Below are positions 15,065 through 23,241 of a DNA stretch of 48,614 nucleotides, piece by piece (positions within the stretch are counted from its first letter, which is position 1; each line of letters starts with the position of its first letter). The notes beneath the pieces were generated by a model. The model saw only the letters and a program-made list of their open reading frames with translations, did not search any database and was not told where the DNA came from. Source of the stretch: Eubacteriales bacterium (GTDB lineage Bacteria; Bacillota; Clostridia; Lachnospirales; Lachnospiraceae); the NCBI GenBank assembly GCA_030533405.1, contig JAUNJF010000024.1, positions 1 through 48,614 on the forward strand. Direction: 5' to 3'. Position numbers and translations under genes: made by a program.

Positions 15065-15802
15065 ATGGATAAGATTAGAGTTTTAAACAGAAATACCTTA
15101 AAAACAACAGCGTTGGTATTTATGGCAATTGGTCATTTCGTTGCATACACAATGTCTTTGTTCGATTTTTTTGGATTGCCAGTTTTTTGGAGAAATTTTT
15201 TCGTTTATATGGAATTTTTGGCACCACCAGTTTTTATGTATTTTATTTCAGAAGGATATCAGTATACGCGATCAAAGAAGAAGTATGTCACTCGACTATT
15301 GATACTGGCACTCGTGACGCAGGTTGCATACGTTTTGTGTCATGCTATGCGGTTTGACATAAAAATGTTCCTGACAGATTGGAATGTTATTATGACATTG
15401 TTCATAGGATTAATCGCGTTATGCATTCTAGACTGCGATAAAGAAAAACCAGTGAAAGCAATAGGTCTGTTTGCGTGTTTGGTTGCTGGTTCATTTACAG
15501 AGTGGAGCTATGTAGGTGTAGCAATTATTCTATTGTTCTATGTGTTTAGAAATTATAGGATACTTCAATTTATAGCTTGTGAAGCTTTGATGTTTATCGA
15601 TAAGTTTATAGCATCTGGCTATGTGCTTGGACAAACAACTATACGATTTATGATAGTAGTAACAATTTCGATGTTAGTGATTACGCTATTTTATAATAGC
15701 GAGGATAGTGGGAATAATAATGCTTTTTCAAAATATTTCTTTTATGTATTTTATCCAGCACATTTATTGTTAATCTACTTTGTTAAAGTAATATTTTCGT
15801 AA
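15065..15802 (+). CDS. TraX-family membrane protein
   Basis: A 245-residue protein with about eight membrane helices and the TraX-type opening LKTTALVFMAIGHFVAYT, then FLAPPVFMYFISEGYQYTRS. F-plasmid TraX acetylates pilin, and the family is related to acyltransferase_3; chromosomal copies in Clostridia probably acylate surface polymers. No conjugation genes accompany it. AGAGAGA is a weak ribosome site. Ends just before a leader-peptide region. Confidence 0.85.
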   Translation: MDKIRVLNRNTLKTTALVFMAIGHFVAYTMSLFDFFGLPVFWRNFFVYMEFLAPPVFMYFISEGYQYTRSKKKYVTRLLILALVTQVAYVLCHAMRFDIKMFLTDWNVIMTLFIGLIALCILDCDKEKPVKAIGLFACLVAGSFTEWSYVGVAIILLFYVFRNYRILQFIACEALMFIDKFIASGYVLGQTTIRFMIVVTISMLVITLFYNSEDSGNNNAFSKYFFYVFYPAHLLLIYFVKVIFS

Positions 15803-15877
15803 GGAGGAGGAACCTGTATGAACGAAGTTCATACTTGGGAATGGTTCCGACGACCTGCCGTCGAACGCCGTGCGTGA
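15801..15877 (+). CDS. Leader peptide (ribosome site and 19 codons)
   Basis: AAGGAGGAGG at 15801-15810 lies 7 bases before ATG at 15818, an ideal site. The frame reads MNEVHTWEWFRRPAVERRA and stops with TGA at 15875-15877. Its start overlaps the hairpin TATGAAC-GAA-GTTCATA, and GGAACC/GGTTCC form an outer stem. The last ten codons, stop included, are repeated in frame 45 bases later. The next gene starts at 15958. This arrangement resembles translational or transcriptional attenuators of antibiotic-resistance genes, in which ribosome stalling remodels the leader RNA. The peptide is not one I recognise. Confidence 0.6.
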
Positions 15878-15933
15878 GAGGGCCATACCACACGACGACC
15901 TGCCGTCGAACGCTGTGCGTGAGAGGGCCATAC
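15848..15933 (+). repeat. Two 41-base direct repeats in the leader
   Basis: Copies at 15848-15888 and 15893-15933 differ at one base (C to T at the third position of unit codon 7 region). Period 45 bases, a multiple of three. Each starts CGACGACCTGCCGTCG, with a CGACG/CGTCG stem, and ends GAGAGGGCCATAC. GC content is far above the surroundings. Confidence 0.85.
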
Positions 15934-15957
15934 ATATTATACAAGGAGATTTAATTC

Positions 15958-16815
15958 ATGAAATCAGGAAATGAAGTGATTGATAGTGTCTTAGATTTTG
16001 CTAAGAAAAATGACAATGTGCGAGCTGTGATTCGCACCGATTTGGTACCAGTAAGAGAGTATTTGTGGAATTACAATTTCTATTTTATCGTAAATGATGT
16101 AGAGCAATTTGATGGAGATGATTGTTTTGAACAATGCTTTGGAGAACGAATTTTGTTGTACCGAGGTGATAAGAATTATCCAGAAATGTTTCCGGATACT
16201 AAGGCACATTTAATGGTATTTGAAGATGGTATAACACTTGTAATCAATGCGATAGACAAAAAGGCATTTATGGACCGATATGACGGAACAGTAACCTATG
16301 AAAATGTGTGGATTGGGGATACGTTTCAAAAGCTATTGGATAAGGACGAGCTTCTTCCGCAGATTGACCGATTGGAAGAGAAGAAGATTTATTGTGAGGA
16401 CAAACCAAGTCAGTCCGAATTTGAAAATATATGTGCAGAATATTTTTGGGTGTTGAAAACATTTGCAGAATACACTTTGCGAAAAGAGCTTTTGGCAGCA
16501 ATGTTCTATCTCAATATATCAATTCGAGAATTGCTTAACAGATTGATTAATTGGTATTTGGTGTTGGAGAATAAGGCGCCAGTTGAGATTGGCATTTTAG
16601 AAAGTAATGTTGGCAAATTGTTAGAGCCAGAACTCTTCCGTATATACCAAAAGACATATCCTACAGCAGAGGATGAAAGTATTTGGGAAGCTTATCAGGC
16701 AGTGGTGACATTGTGGAATGTGGTAGGAAACAGGATTGCGAAGCAATGTGGATTCGATTATCCAAAGAAGACGGAAGAGAATATGCTTCGATTTATAGAA
16801 AACTTAAGAAAATAG
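15958..16815 (+). CDS. ANT(6)/AAD6-like nucleotidyltransferase, catalytic residues lost
   Basis: A 285-residue protein with the aminoglycoside 6-adenylyltransferase plan: EVIDSVLDFAKKNDNVRAV at the start, FGERILLYRGDKNYPEMFP, HLMVFEDGITLVINAIDK, a middle LLDKDELLPQ and a helical C-terminal half with YFWVLKTFAEYTLRKELLAAM. In active relatives a GSR turn is followed by DYD, which binds the metal. Here the positions read IRTD and NYNFYF: the turn is gone and both Asp are Asn. Adenylylation is therefore unlikely; it may bind drug or nucleotide, or do something else. The site is AAGGAG 9 bases upstream. The tandem-repeat leader before it suggests induction by attenuation. Confidence 0.8.
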   Translation: MKSGNEVIDSVLDFAKKNDNVRAVIRTDLVPVREYLWNYNFYFIVNDVEQFDGDDCFEQCFGERILLYRGDKNYPEMFPDTKAHLMVFEDGITLVINAIDKKAFMDRYDGTVTYENVWIGDTFQKLLDKDELLPQIDRLEEKKIYCEDKPSQSEFENICAEYFWVLKTFAEYTLRKELLAAMFYLNISIRELLNRLINWYLVLENKAPVEIGILESNVGKLLEPELFRIYQKTYPTAEDESIWEAYQAVVTLWNVVGNRIAKQCGFDYPKKTEENMLRFIENLRK

Positions 16816-16818
16816 AGG

Positions 16819-17382
16819 TTAAAAATGGGTATGCATTATTGTAAATGTATGTGCTGATGGGACGGAATACGACAATCGTTTTGGATGATTGACCGGATTA
16901 TAGAAAATTCCGATATTTGGATGACGATAGGTAAACATTATAAATAAAATTGCAATAAACACAAGAATACAGATGGCAGAAAAGGAGTCGATGATTCCTC
17001 TTTTGCCATTTTGTTTATTCTCAACCCATAAAGCACAAAGAACACCAAGAAAATAAATGGTGATGTTAATATAATCCACAAGCATCCCGCTTACACCCCA
17101 AACAACATAGAACACGCAAACAATAAATATCATACCAGAGAGAATGCCAAGTGTTCGGGCACGAAGGAATTCGATTGGTTTTTTTCTTATAAACAAACAC
17201 TCTCCGATTGTGAGAAATACAAATGGAAAGAATAGCAATTTTAAATGTTCCCATGTGGATTCATTTACATTGCCGATGAATCCAACAATCCGGTTATTGC
17301 CAGACCACGCATAAGCAAAATGAAGTAACACGCCAAGAGCGCCTACCAATAAAAAACGAAATACATTTTTTCGAAATGACAT
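16819..17382 (-). CDS. DUF6512-like integral membrane protein
   Basis: A 187-residue protein with about five membrane helices, resembling the DUF6512 group of Clostridia: LLVGALGVLLHFAYAWSGNN, NVNESTWEHLKLLFFPFVF, LGILSGMIFIVCVFYVVWG. Function unknown. After the usual HPNIGIFYNP segment the protein runs on with about 23 residues rich in His, Ser and Thr that do not look like the family end; a late frameshift is possible. Convergent with the ANT(6)-like gene, 3 bases between stops, with no terminator visible. AAAGAGGT precedes the start. Confidence 0.7.
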   Translation of the reverse strand: MSFRKNVFRFLLVGALGVLLHFAYAWSGNNRIVGFIGNVNESTWEHLKLLFFPFVFLTIGECLFIRKKPIEFLRARTLGILSGMIFIVCVFYVVWGVSGMLVDYINITIYFLGVLCALWVENKQNGKRGIIDSFSAICILVFIAILFIMFTYRHPNIGIFYNPVNHPKRLSYSVPSAHTFTIMHTHF

Positions 17383-17565
17383 GTTAAATACCTCTTTTTG
17401 GATGGATAATATTTTAAGTAAGCCGTGTTTCGTGCTTACGTTTTTTCTGTTTGAGTATATGTGGGATAAAAATAAAATATACGTAATATGTAAAAAATGT
17501 AAAATAACTTAAAGTAATACAAAAATGATGGAAAACAGAACAGAAAATGATAAAACAGTCATAGC

Positions 17566-17594
17566 TTGATTATATGTAGTGATTCCTATATAAT
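17566..17594 (+). promoter_or_regulatory. Sigma-A promoter of the Lon-like ATPase gene
   Basis: TTGATT (17566-17571), 17-base spacer, TATAAT (17589-17594), about 75 bases before the start codon. The rest of the 287-base gap shows no gene. Confidence 0.75.
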
Positions 17595-17669
17595 AAACCA
17601 CGGAAATGATGATAAGCGGCTTTTGGTAACAAGGGCACGAGGTACATAGAAGGAATGAGAGGTCAGGAT

Positions 17670-19157
17670 ATGGCTGTTTTTGATTTTAATCAACAAAAGA
17701 AAGAAACTGTGAAAGCAGAGAAGACATATGAGTTAGTATATTCGAGTGAGCGTTTTTCAGATTCGGAGCATCCAATTATGTTGTTAGAGGATGTAGCGGG
17801 AATTATGGTACATCATTCATCAGGAATGTTTACATCGCCTGCAAAGGGAACTGCATTTTTATATGATAACGATGGAACAGAAACATCGCACAACATTTTG
17901 CAGATTGATGCACGTTTTGAGAATCTGGTGAAATGGCTTGGTGAGAATCATATCATGGTTCGTTTGTCGGGTGCCAGTACAGAAAAAGGTTATGCTGTTT
18001 ATAAGATTTTGGAAACTGGTGTGGCTGTAAGAGGTTCTAAGTTATCTGGTGAAAATGGTTTCTTGCAGTTCATGATTGAGCGTTTATTGCAAAGCGATGC
18101 ACCATCTAAAGAGGTGGTCGATTTAGATGAAATTGAAGATTCTGATGATATGAAGCTTACAAGTATCCAGAGTATTACGGATTATTTGATGTGTGCAGGT
18201 AGCACGCTTCCAGATAATATTCGCCTTTGGGCAAGACGTAATTTAGCGGTTGCCAAGTCTACTGAGGTTACACCAGAAGAACGTCGTCATGCGCAGCGTG
18301 CACTTTCCATTATGTTAAACATTCAGTGGAAGAATACAGAGTTTCAGCCAATCGATCCTGTGGAAGCGAGAAGAATTTTGGATGAAGAGCTTTACGGCCT
18401 GGATCATGTAAAACAGCGTATTATAGAGACCATTATTCAGATTAATCGTACGCATACATTGCCAGCATATGGTATTTTGTTGATTGGACCAGCAGGAACA
18501 GGTAAGTCACAGATTGCCTATGCGGTTGCTAAGATTTTGAAGATGGCATGGACAACATTGGAGATGAGTTCCATCAATGATCCAGAGCAGTTGACAGGTA
18601 GTTCCAGAATCTATGCCAACGCAAAGCCAGGTTTGATTATGGAGGCATTTGCCAATGCAGAAAGCTCCAATCTGTTATTCATCATCAATGAGTTGGATAA
18701 GGCGTCTTCTGGAAAAGGAAATGGTAATCCGGCAGATGTTCTTTTAACATTGCTTGACAACCTTGGATTTACAGATAACTATGTGGAATGTAATATTCCA
18801 ACAACAGGTGTGTATCCGATTGCGACAGCCAATGATAAGGATGCAATTAGTGCGCCTTTGATGTCGCGTTTTGCAGTGATTGAATTACCAGATTATACAC
18901 TGGAAGAAAAACGTGTCATTTTTACAAAGTTTGCAATGCCTAAGGTATTAAAGAGAATTGGACTTCGCAGGGAAGAAATTGTAATTACCGATGAAGCATT
19001 AGATGCAGTTATGGAGATTTTTAAGGAGACATCTGGAATTCGTGATATTGAGCAGGCAGCAGAGCACATTGCTGCACATGCGCTTTATTTGATCGAAGTA
19101 GAAAAAATGTCTTGCGTAACATATACGGCAGAGATGATACAATCATTATTGGTTTAA
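17670..19157 (+). CDS. Lon-like AAA+ ATPase without protease domain
   Basis: A 495-residue protein. From about residue 235 it matches the Lon ATPase module: LDEELYGLDHVKQRIIE, Walker A GPAGTGKS near 273, the pore-side TGSSRIYANAKPGLI, sensor ATANDKD, and the lid region SGIRDIEQAAEHIA. The Walker B reads FIINELDK, with Asn for the usual Asp, while the following Glu remains. The S16 Ser-Lys protease domain is absent: the chain stops after the lid. The N-terminal 230 residues are not a standard LON domain. It may unfold or remodel proteins, or assist a separate protease. ATG at 17670 is chosen because GAGGTCAGG precedes it; an ATG at 17655 is too close to AAGGA. Confidence 0.8.
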   Translation: MAVFDFNQQKKETVKAEKTYELVYSSERFSDSEHPIMLLEDVAGIMVHHSSGMFTSPAKGTAFLYDNDGTETSHNILQIDARFENLVKWLGENHIMVRLSGASTEKGYAVYKILETGVAVRGSKLSGENGFLQFMIERLLQSDAPSKEVVDLDEIEDSDDMKLTSIQSITDYLMCAGSTLPDNIRLWARRNLAVAKSTEVTPEERRHAQRALSIMLNIQWKNTEFQPIDPVEARRILDEELYGLDHVKQRIIETIIQINRTHTLPAYGILLIGPAGTGKSQIAYAVAKILKMAWTTLEMSSINDPEQLTGSSRIYANAKPGLIMEAFANAESSNLLFIINELDKASSGKGNGNPADVLLTLLDNLGFTDNYVECNIPTTGVYPIATANDKDAISAPLMSRFAVIELPDYTLEEKRVIFTKFAMPKVLKRIGLRREEIVITDEALDAVMEIFKETSGIRDIEQAAEHIAAHALYLIEVEKMSCVTYTAEMIQSLLV

Positions 19158-19178
19158 TATATAGGAAAATGTGTAGAG

Positions 19179-19643
19179 ATGAAAGAGAATGGGATATTAA
19201 AAGCATTTGTAATTTTCATTGTATTAAGTGTGGTGTTCTTTTTTTTCATAGGCGGTAAAAATGACTTTTGGAATGTATATGTTAAAAGAAACTATACAGG
19301 ATTGGTAGAAGGAACCGTTGTCGAACTGGAAGAACATGAAGAGAAAGAATGGAGAGGACGAGGGACGGTAACGCGGTATGAGTATCGCATTTATTATGAT
19401 TATGTGGTGGATGGTGTCACGTATCATGATTATAATGATTGTTTCTTTTATTCGAAGATAAGAAACTATCAAAAAGGAGATTCCTTGAACATCATGTATT
19501 TAGATGAGGATGATTCGATGTCTTTTCCACAATTTGTATATGAGGAAGATGTGAGAAAATTAAAAGAGTCGATTTTCTCATCTGTATTTGCAAGTTTATG
19601 TCTGGGATTATTTAGTTTGATTAAGAAAAATCGGAATAGATAA
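19179..19643 (+). CDS. DUF3592-like membrane protein
   Basis: A 154-residue protein: one N-terminal membrane helix (AFVIFIVLSVVFFFFIG), an extracytoplasmic beta domain with TGLVEGTVVELEEHEE, YEYRIYYDYVVDGVTYHDY and YQKGDSLNIMYLDED, and a C-terminal helix (FSSVFASLCLGLFSLI) before a basic end. This is the DUF3592 pattern; function unknown. Lies 21 bases after the ATPase, probably the same transcript. Confidence 0.7.
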   Translation: MKENGILKAFVIFIVLSVVFFFFIGGKNDFWNVYVKRNYTGLVEGTVVELEEHEEKEWRGRGTVTRYEYRIYYDYVVDGVTYHDYNDCFFYSKIRNYQKGDSLNIMYLDEDDSMSFPQFVYEEDVRKLKESIFSSVFASLCLGLFSLIKKNRNR

Positions 19644-19650
19644 TATGAGA

Positions 19651-19690
19651 AAAATGGCTATGTATCAAAGGCTGATACATAGCCATTTTT
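19651..19690. terminator. Bidirectional terminator
   Basis: A perfect 17-base stem, AAAATGGCTATGTATCA (19651-19667) and TGATACATAGCCATTTT (19673-19689), with A and T runs outside. Serves the DUF3592 gene and argG, which converge. Confidence 0.9.
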
Positions 19691-19711
19691 GTATATAATC
19701 AGTTGGAAAGA

Positions 19712-20935
19712 TTATTTTGTCTTATCTTTCTTTAATTCGTTCATTCTCATTGCGCGAACCTTAAGTGGAAGTCCCCATAATGTGATGAAGCCTTCTGCAT
19801 CATGATGATCGTACATATCACCTGTTGTGAATGAAGCAAGTGACTCGCTGTAAAGTGAATATGGAGAAGTTGTGCCGTTTTTGATGATGTTACCCTTGTA
19901 AAGACGTAACTTCACTTCACCTGTTACATACTGCTGTGTTACATCAGTAAATGCTGTAATCGCTTCACGAACTGGTGTAAACCATTTTCCTTCGTAAACA
20001 ATGCTTGCAAGCTTGCTACCAAGGTCTTTCTTAAGTGCGATTGTATCACGATCAAGTACAAGCTCCTCTAACTGCTGATGCGCTTCCATAAGGATTGTTC
20101 CACCTGGAGTCTCATATACACCACGGCTCTTCATACCAACTACACGGTTTTCTACGATATCTACGATTCCAACACCATGCTTTCCACCGATCTTGTTAAG
20201 TTCACGGATGATATCAGCAACCTTCATTTTCTCACCATTTAATGAAACAGGCATACCCTTTTCAAATGCGATGGTAAGTTCTTCGCCTTCTTCTGGTGCC
20301 TTTTCTGGAGTTACACCAAGAACAAGCATATGATCATAGTTAGGTGCCAAAGCTGGGTTCTCTAACTCAAGACCTTCATGGCTGATGTGCCAAATGTTAC
20401 GATCACGGCTGTATGACTGATCTGTACCAAATGGAAGATCAATACCGTGTGCTTTACAATACTCAATCTCTGCTTCGCGGGAATCCATCTGCCATCTATC
20501 ATCTCTCCAAGGAGCGATTACCTTAATATCTGGAGCTAAAGCCTTAATACCAAGCTCGAAACGGATCTGGTCATTTCCCTTACCAGTTGCACCGTGACAG
20601 ATTGCTACGGCATTTTCCTTACGAGCAATCTCTACTAACTTAGCAGCGATTGTTGGTCTTGCCATAGCTGTACCCATAAGGTATTTGTGCTCGTAAACGG
20701 CACCAGCCTGTACACATGGCATAATGTAATTCTCACAAAGATCATCTACAACGTCTTCGATGTAAAGTTTTGCAGCACCAGAAAGCTGTGCACGTTCCTC
20801 AAGTCCATCAAGCTCTTCGCCCTGTCCACAGTCGATACAACAACATACTACTTCATAGCCATAAGTTTCTTTTAACCACGGAATAACCGCAGTTGTGTCA
20901 AGTCCGCCTGAATAAGCTAAAATAACTTTTTCCAT
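19712..20935 (-). CDS. argG: Argininosuccinate synthase
   Basis: A 407-residue enzyme of normal length that joins citrulline and aspartate with ATP in arginine synthesis. The PP-loop AYSGGLDTTAVIPW is at residues 8-21; ATGKGNDQIRFELG, HISHEGLELENP and the C-terminal SLYSESLASF are all typical. AGAGGA lies 9 bases before ATG. It stands alone with its own promoter; argH is not in the window. Confidence 0.97.
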   Translation of the reverse strand: MEKVILAYSGGLDTTAVIPWLKETYGYEVVCCCIDCGQGEELDGLEERAQLSGAAKLYIEDVVDDLCENYIMPCVQAGAVYEHKYLMGTAMARPTIAAKLVEIARKENAVAICHGATGKGNDQIRFELGIKALAPDIKVIAPWRDDRWQMDSREAEIEYCKAHGIDLPFGTDQSYSRDRNIWHISHEGLELENPALAPNYDHMLVLGVTPEKAPEEGEELTIAFEKGMPVSLNGEKMKVADIIRELNKIGGKHGVGIVDIVENRVVGMKSRGVYETPGGTILMEAHQQLEELVLDRDTIALKKDLGSKLASIVYEGKWFTPVREAITAFTDVTQQYVTGEVKLRLYKGNIIKNGTTSPYSLYSESLASFTTGDMYDHHDAEGFITLWGLPLKVRAMRMNELKKDKTK

Positions 20936-20997
20936 GTTTTATCCTCTTTTCTTTTTATTCTGCATAGTGAAATAATCATTATGTTTTAATCTTATCT

Positions 20998-21026
20998 ATA
21001 ATAACTTAAATGCAAGGAAATGACAA
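20998..21026 (-). promoter_or_regulatory. Sigma-A promoter of argG
   Basis: On the minus strand TTGTCA, 17-base spacer, TATTAT, about 62 bases before the start codon. Confidence 0.7.
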
Positions 21027-21112
21027 GATTGGATTCAAAGAAAAACCATACATTTTCATTAGATCGAAAGCTAGATTATATGTGGAGATTGCAAAAAAGA
21101 AAAAACATGCAC

Positions 21113-21141
21113 TTGAAAAAGCAAATTCTCCGTGCTAATAT
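21113..21141 (+). promoter_or_regulatory. Sigma-A promoter of the cobalamin riboswitch transcript
   Basis: TTGAAA (21113-21118), 17-base spacer, TAATAT (21136-21141), just upstream of the aptamer. Confidence 0.75.
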
Positions 21142-21164
21142 AGAGGCAATTTCATAAAATAGTA

Positions 21165-21375
21165 ATTGGTGCCGGAGCAAATAGGATTATTTGCAATGGT
21201 TAAAAGGGAAGCAGGTGCGAATCCTGCACGAACTCGTCACTGTGATTAGGGAGCACATATACAGTTTTGCCACTGATGCAAATGCATTGGGAAGGTAGTA
21301 TGTGTGTGATGATCTATCAGCCAGGAAACCTGCCAGTTATATTGGTACAGGGAGAGATTCCAGATCACGAGTAAT
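21165..21375 (+). ncRNA. Cobalamin (AdoCbl-type) riboswitch
   Basis: The consensus is read in order: AATGGTTAAAAGGGAAGCAG, GGTGCGAATCCTGCACGAAC, TCGTCACTGTGATTAGGGAG, GCCACTG, GGGAAGG, and the B12 box region ATCAGCCAGGAAACCTGCC at 21316-21334. The long peripheral arms suit class I. A terminator lies downstream, so bound cobalamin should switch transcription off. Ends are approximate. Confidence 0.95.
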
Positions 21376-21429
21376 TGGTCGTACTTATACATGCTGTCTT
21401 TTAGATGGCTGTTTTCTTTGCGTCTTTTT

Positions 21430-21460
21430 ACTCCGTTCATGTATATGAGGGGAGTTTTTT
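21430..21460 (+). terminator. Riboswitch expression-platform terminator
   Basis: ACTCCGTTCAT pairs with ATGAGGGGAGT around a short loop, followed by six T, 53 bases before the start codon of the chelatase gene. Confidence 0.75.
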
Positions 21461-21512
21461 CTTGTGCTGTCTATTTATATGATACAATTACCAATTTTTA
21501 TGGAGGAACATT

Positions 21513-23141
21513 ATGAGAAAGAAATCACTTGCATTATTATTTGCATGCGCATTGACAGTTGGTTCTTTGACCGCATGTGGTGATAAGGTAAACACAGAAA
21601 CAGATCCTGTTGTAACAGAGGAAGCACCTGCATCTACAGAAGAGGTTGTTGACGATCAGGCGGCAGCAGATGAGGTTGCGGCATTAATCGATGCAATCTA
21701 TGTGCAGGAAAGAACAGATGAGACAGACGCACAGTGTGAGGCAGCGAAAAAGGCATGGGATGCTTTGACAGATGCACAGAAGGAATTAGTTGAGGGTGAA
21801 AATGCAGATCCAGATTATTTTGGAAGAGATACTGGTGATGCTTCTTTAGATGATGCATTAAATGCAGATGAGATTGGTGAAAACGAGCTTTTGGTTGTAA
21901 GCTTTGGTACATCATTTAATGGTAGTCGTGCAGAGGATATCGGTGGAATCGAAAAGGCTCTTCAGGCTGAAAACCCAGATTGGGCAGTTCGTAGAGCATT
22001 TACAGCACAGATCATTATTAACCATGTACAGGCAAGAGATGGTGAGAAGATTGATAATATGGATCAGGCATTAGAGAGAGCTGTAAACAATGGCGTTAAG
22101 AATCTTGTGATTCAGCCTACACATTTAATGCATGGTGCAGAGTATGATGAGTTATCTGCAGCAGTTGACAATTATAAGGACAAATTTGATTCTGTTGTAA
22201 TTGCTGAGCCATTACTTGGTCAGGTTGGCGAGGATGCATCGGTAATTAATGAAGATAAGAAGAATGTAGCTGTAGCAATCACAGCAAAGGCTGTTGAGAC
22301 AGCGAACTTTGATTCTTTAGATGCAGCAAAGGAAGATGGAACTGCATTTGTATTTATGGGACATGGTACTTCTCATTCTGCAAAGGTTAGTTACAGCCAG
22401 ATGGCTACACAGATGAAAGAGCTTGGTTATGAAAACGTATTCATCGGTACTGTTGAGGGTGAGCCAGAAGAGACAGCTTGTGAAGAGGTAATCAAGAGCG
22501 TACAGGAAGCTGGATATAAGAAAGTAATTCTTCGTCCACTTATGGTTGTTGCAGGTGATCATGCAAACAATGATATGGCTGGTGAAGACGAAGATTCTTG
22601 GAAGAGCATGTTTGAAGCATCTGGAGCATTTGATAGCGTGGATGCACAGATTGCGGGATTAGGTAGCATTGAAGATGTGCAGAAGATTTATGTTGAGCAC
22701 ACAAAGACTGCAATTGAATCATTGGGTGATGTAAGTGCTGCTACAACTGGTGAAAGCGTTTCTTCTGCTTCTGTGGAAGATGGAACATATAATGCATTAT
22801 TCACAACAGATAGTGGTATGTTTCATGTAAATGAAGCAATGGAAGGACGTGGTACATTAACAGTTGCAGGTGGACAGATGACAATTCATATTGCTTTGAC
22901 ATCTAAAAACATTGTAAACTTGTTTTTAGGAACTGCTGAGGATGCTCAAAAAGATGGTGCACAGTTACTTGAGCCAACTGTAGATGAAATAATATATGCT
23001 GATGGAACAAAAGAGGAAGTATACGGTTTTGATGTTCCAGTTGCTGCTTTAAATCAGGATTTTGATCTTGCATTACTTGGCACAAAGGGAAAATGGTATG
23101 ACCATAAGGTTAGCGTATCAGATCCTCAGAAAGCTGAATAA
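21513..23141 (+). CDS. CbiK-type cobaltochelatase lipoprotein with C-terminal metal/tetrapyrrole-related domain
   Basis: A 542-residue exported protein. The N-terminal signal ends in a lipobox, LTAC with Cys 22, so it should be anchored outside the membrane. After an acidic linker and a small helical stretch, residues about 125-405 are a CbiK sirohydrochlorin cobaltochelatase domain: LLVVSFGTSF, THLMHGAEYDEL (His 204 and 207), FMGHGTSHSA, and RPLMVVAGDHANNDM with the second catalytic His 350. Residues about 425-540 form an extra beta domain (GMFHVNEAMEGRGTLTV, then GKWYDHKV). CbiK is normally cytoplasmic, inserting cobalt in anaerobic B12 synthesis. Placed outside and repressed by cobalamin, this form more likely binds cobalt, or a corrin precursor, for uptake. 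AGGAGG-type site GGAGGAAC upstream. A single-gene transcript. Confidence 0.85.
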   Translation: MRKKSLALLFACALTVGSLTACGDKVNTETDPVVTEEAPASTEEVVDDQAAADEVAALIDAIYVQERTDETDAQCEAAKKAWDALTDAQKELVEGENADPDYFGRDTGDASLDDALNADEIGENELLVVSFGTSFNGSRAEDIGGIEKALQAENPDWAVRRAFTAQIIINHVQARDGEKIDNMDQALERAVNNGVKNLVIQPTHLMHGAEYDELSAAVDNYKDKFDSVVIAEPLLGQVGEDASVINEDKKNVAVAITAKAVETANFDSLDAAKEDGTAFVFMGHGTSHSAKVSYSQMATQMKELGYENVFIGTVEGEPEETACEEVIKSVQEAGYKKVILRPLMVVAGDHANNDMAGEDEDSWKSMFEASGAFDSVDAQIAGLGSIEDVQKIYVEHTKTAIESLGDVSAATTGESVSSASVEDGTYNALFTTDSGMFHVNEAMEGRGTLTVAGGQMTIHIALTSKNIVNLFLGTAEDAQKDGAQLLEPTVDEIIYADGTKEEVYGFDVPVAALNQDFDLALLGTKGKWYDHKVSVSDPQKAE

Positions 23142-23174
23142 TATTTTACCCGAAGTATCCTCGGTTACTTCACA

Positions 23175-23241
23175 AAAGCGAAGCGGAATGTGAAGCATTC
23201 GCTTTAGCATAAAAAATGGGCTTGTGTATAGCCCATTTTTT
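23175..23241. terminator. Terminator region with two hairpins
   Basis: AAAGCGAA (from 23175) pairs with TTCGCTTT (to 23204); then AAAAATGGGCT (23212-23222) pairs with AGCCCATTTTT (23230-23240) followed by T. It separates the convergent chelatase and LysR genes and works both ways. Confidence 0.85.

Noticed and set aside
15065-15802. Conjugative element suggested by the TraX protein
   Set aside because: No relaxase, coupling protein or mating-pore genes lie nearby; TraX homologues are common on Lachnospiraceae chromosomes.
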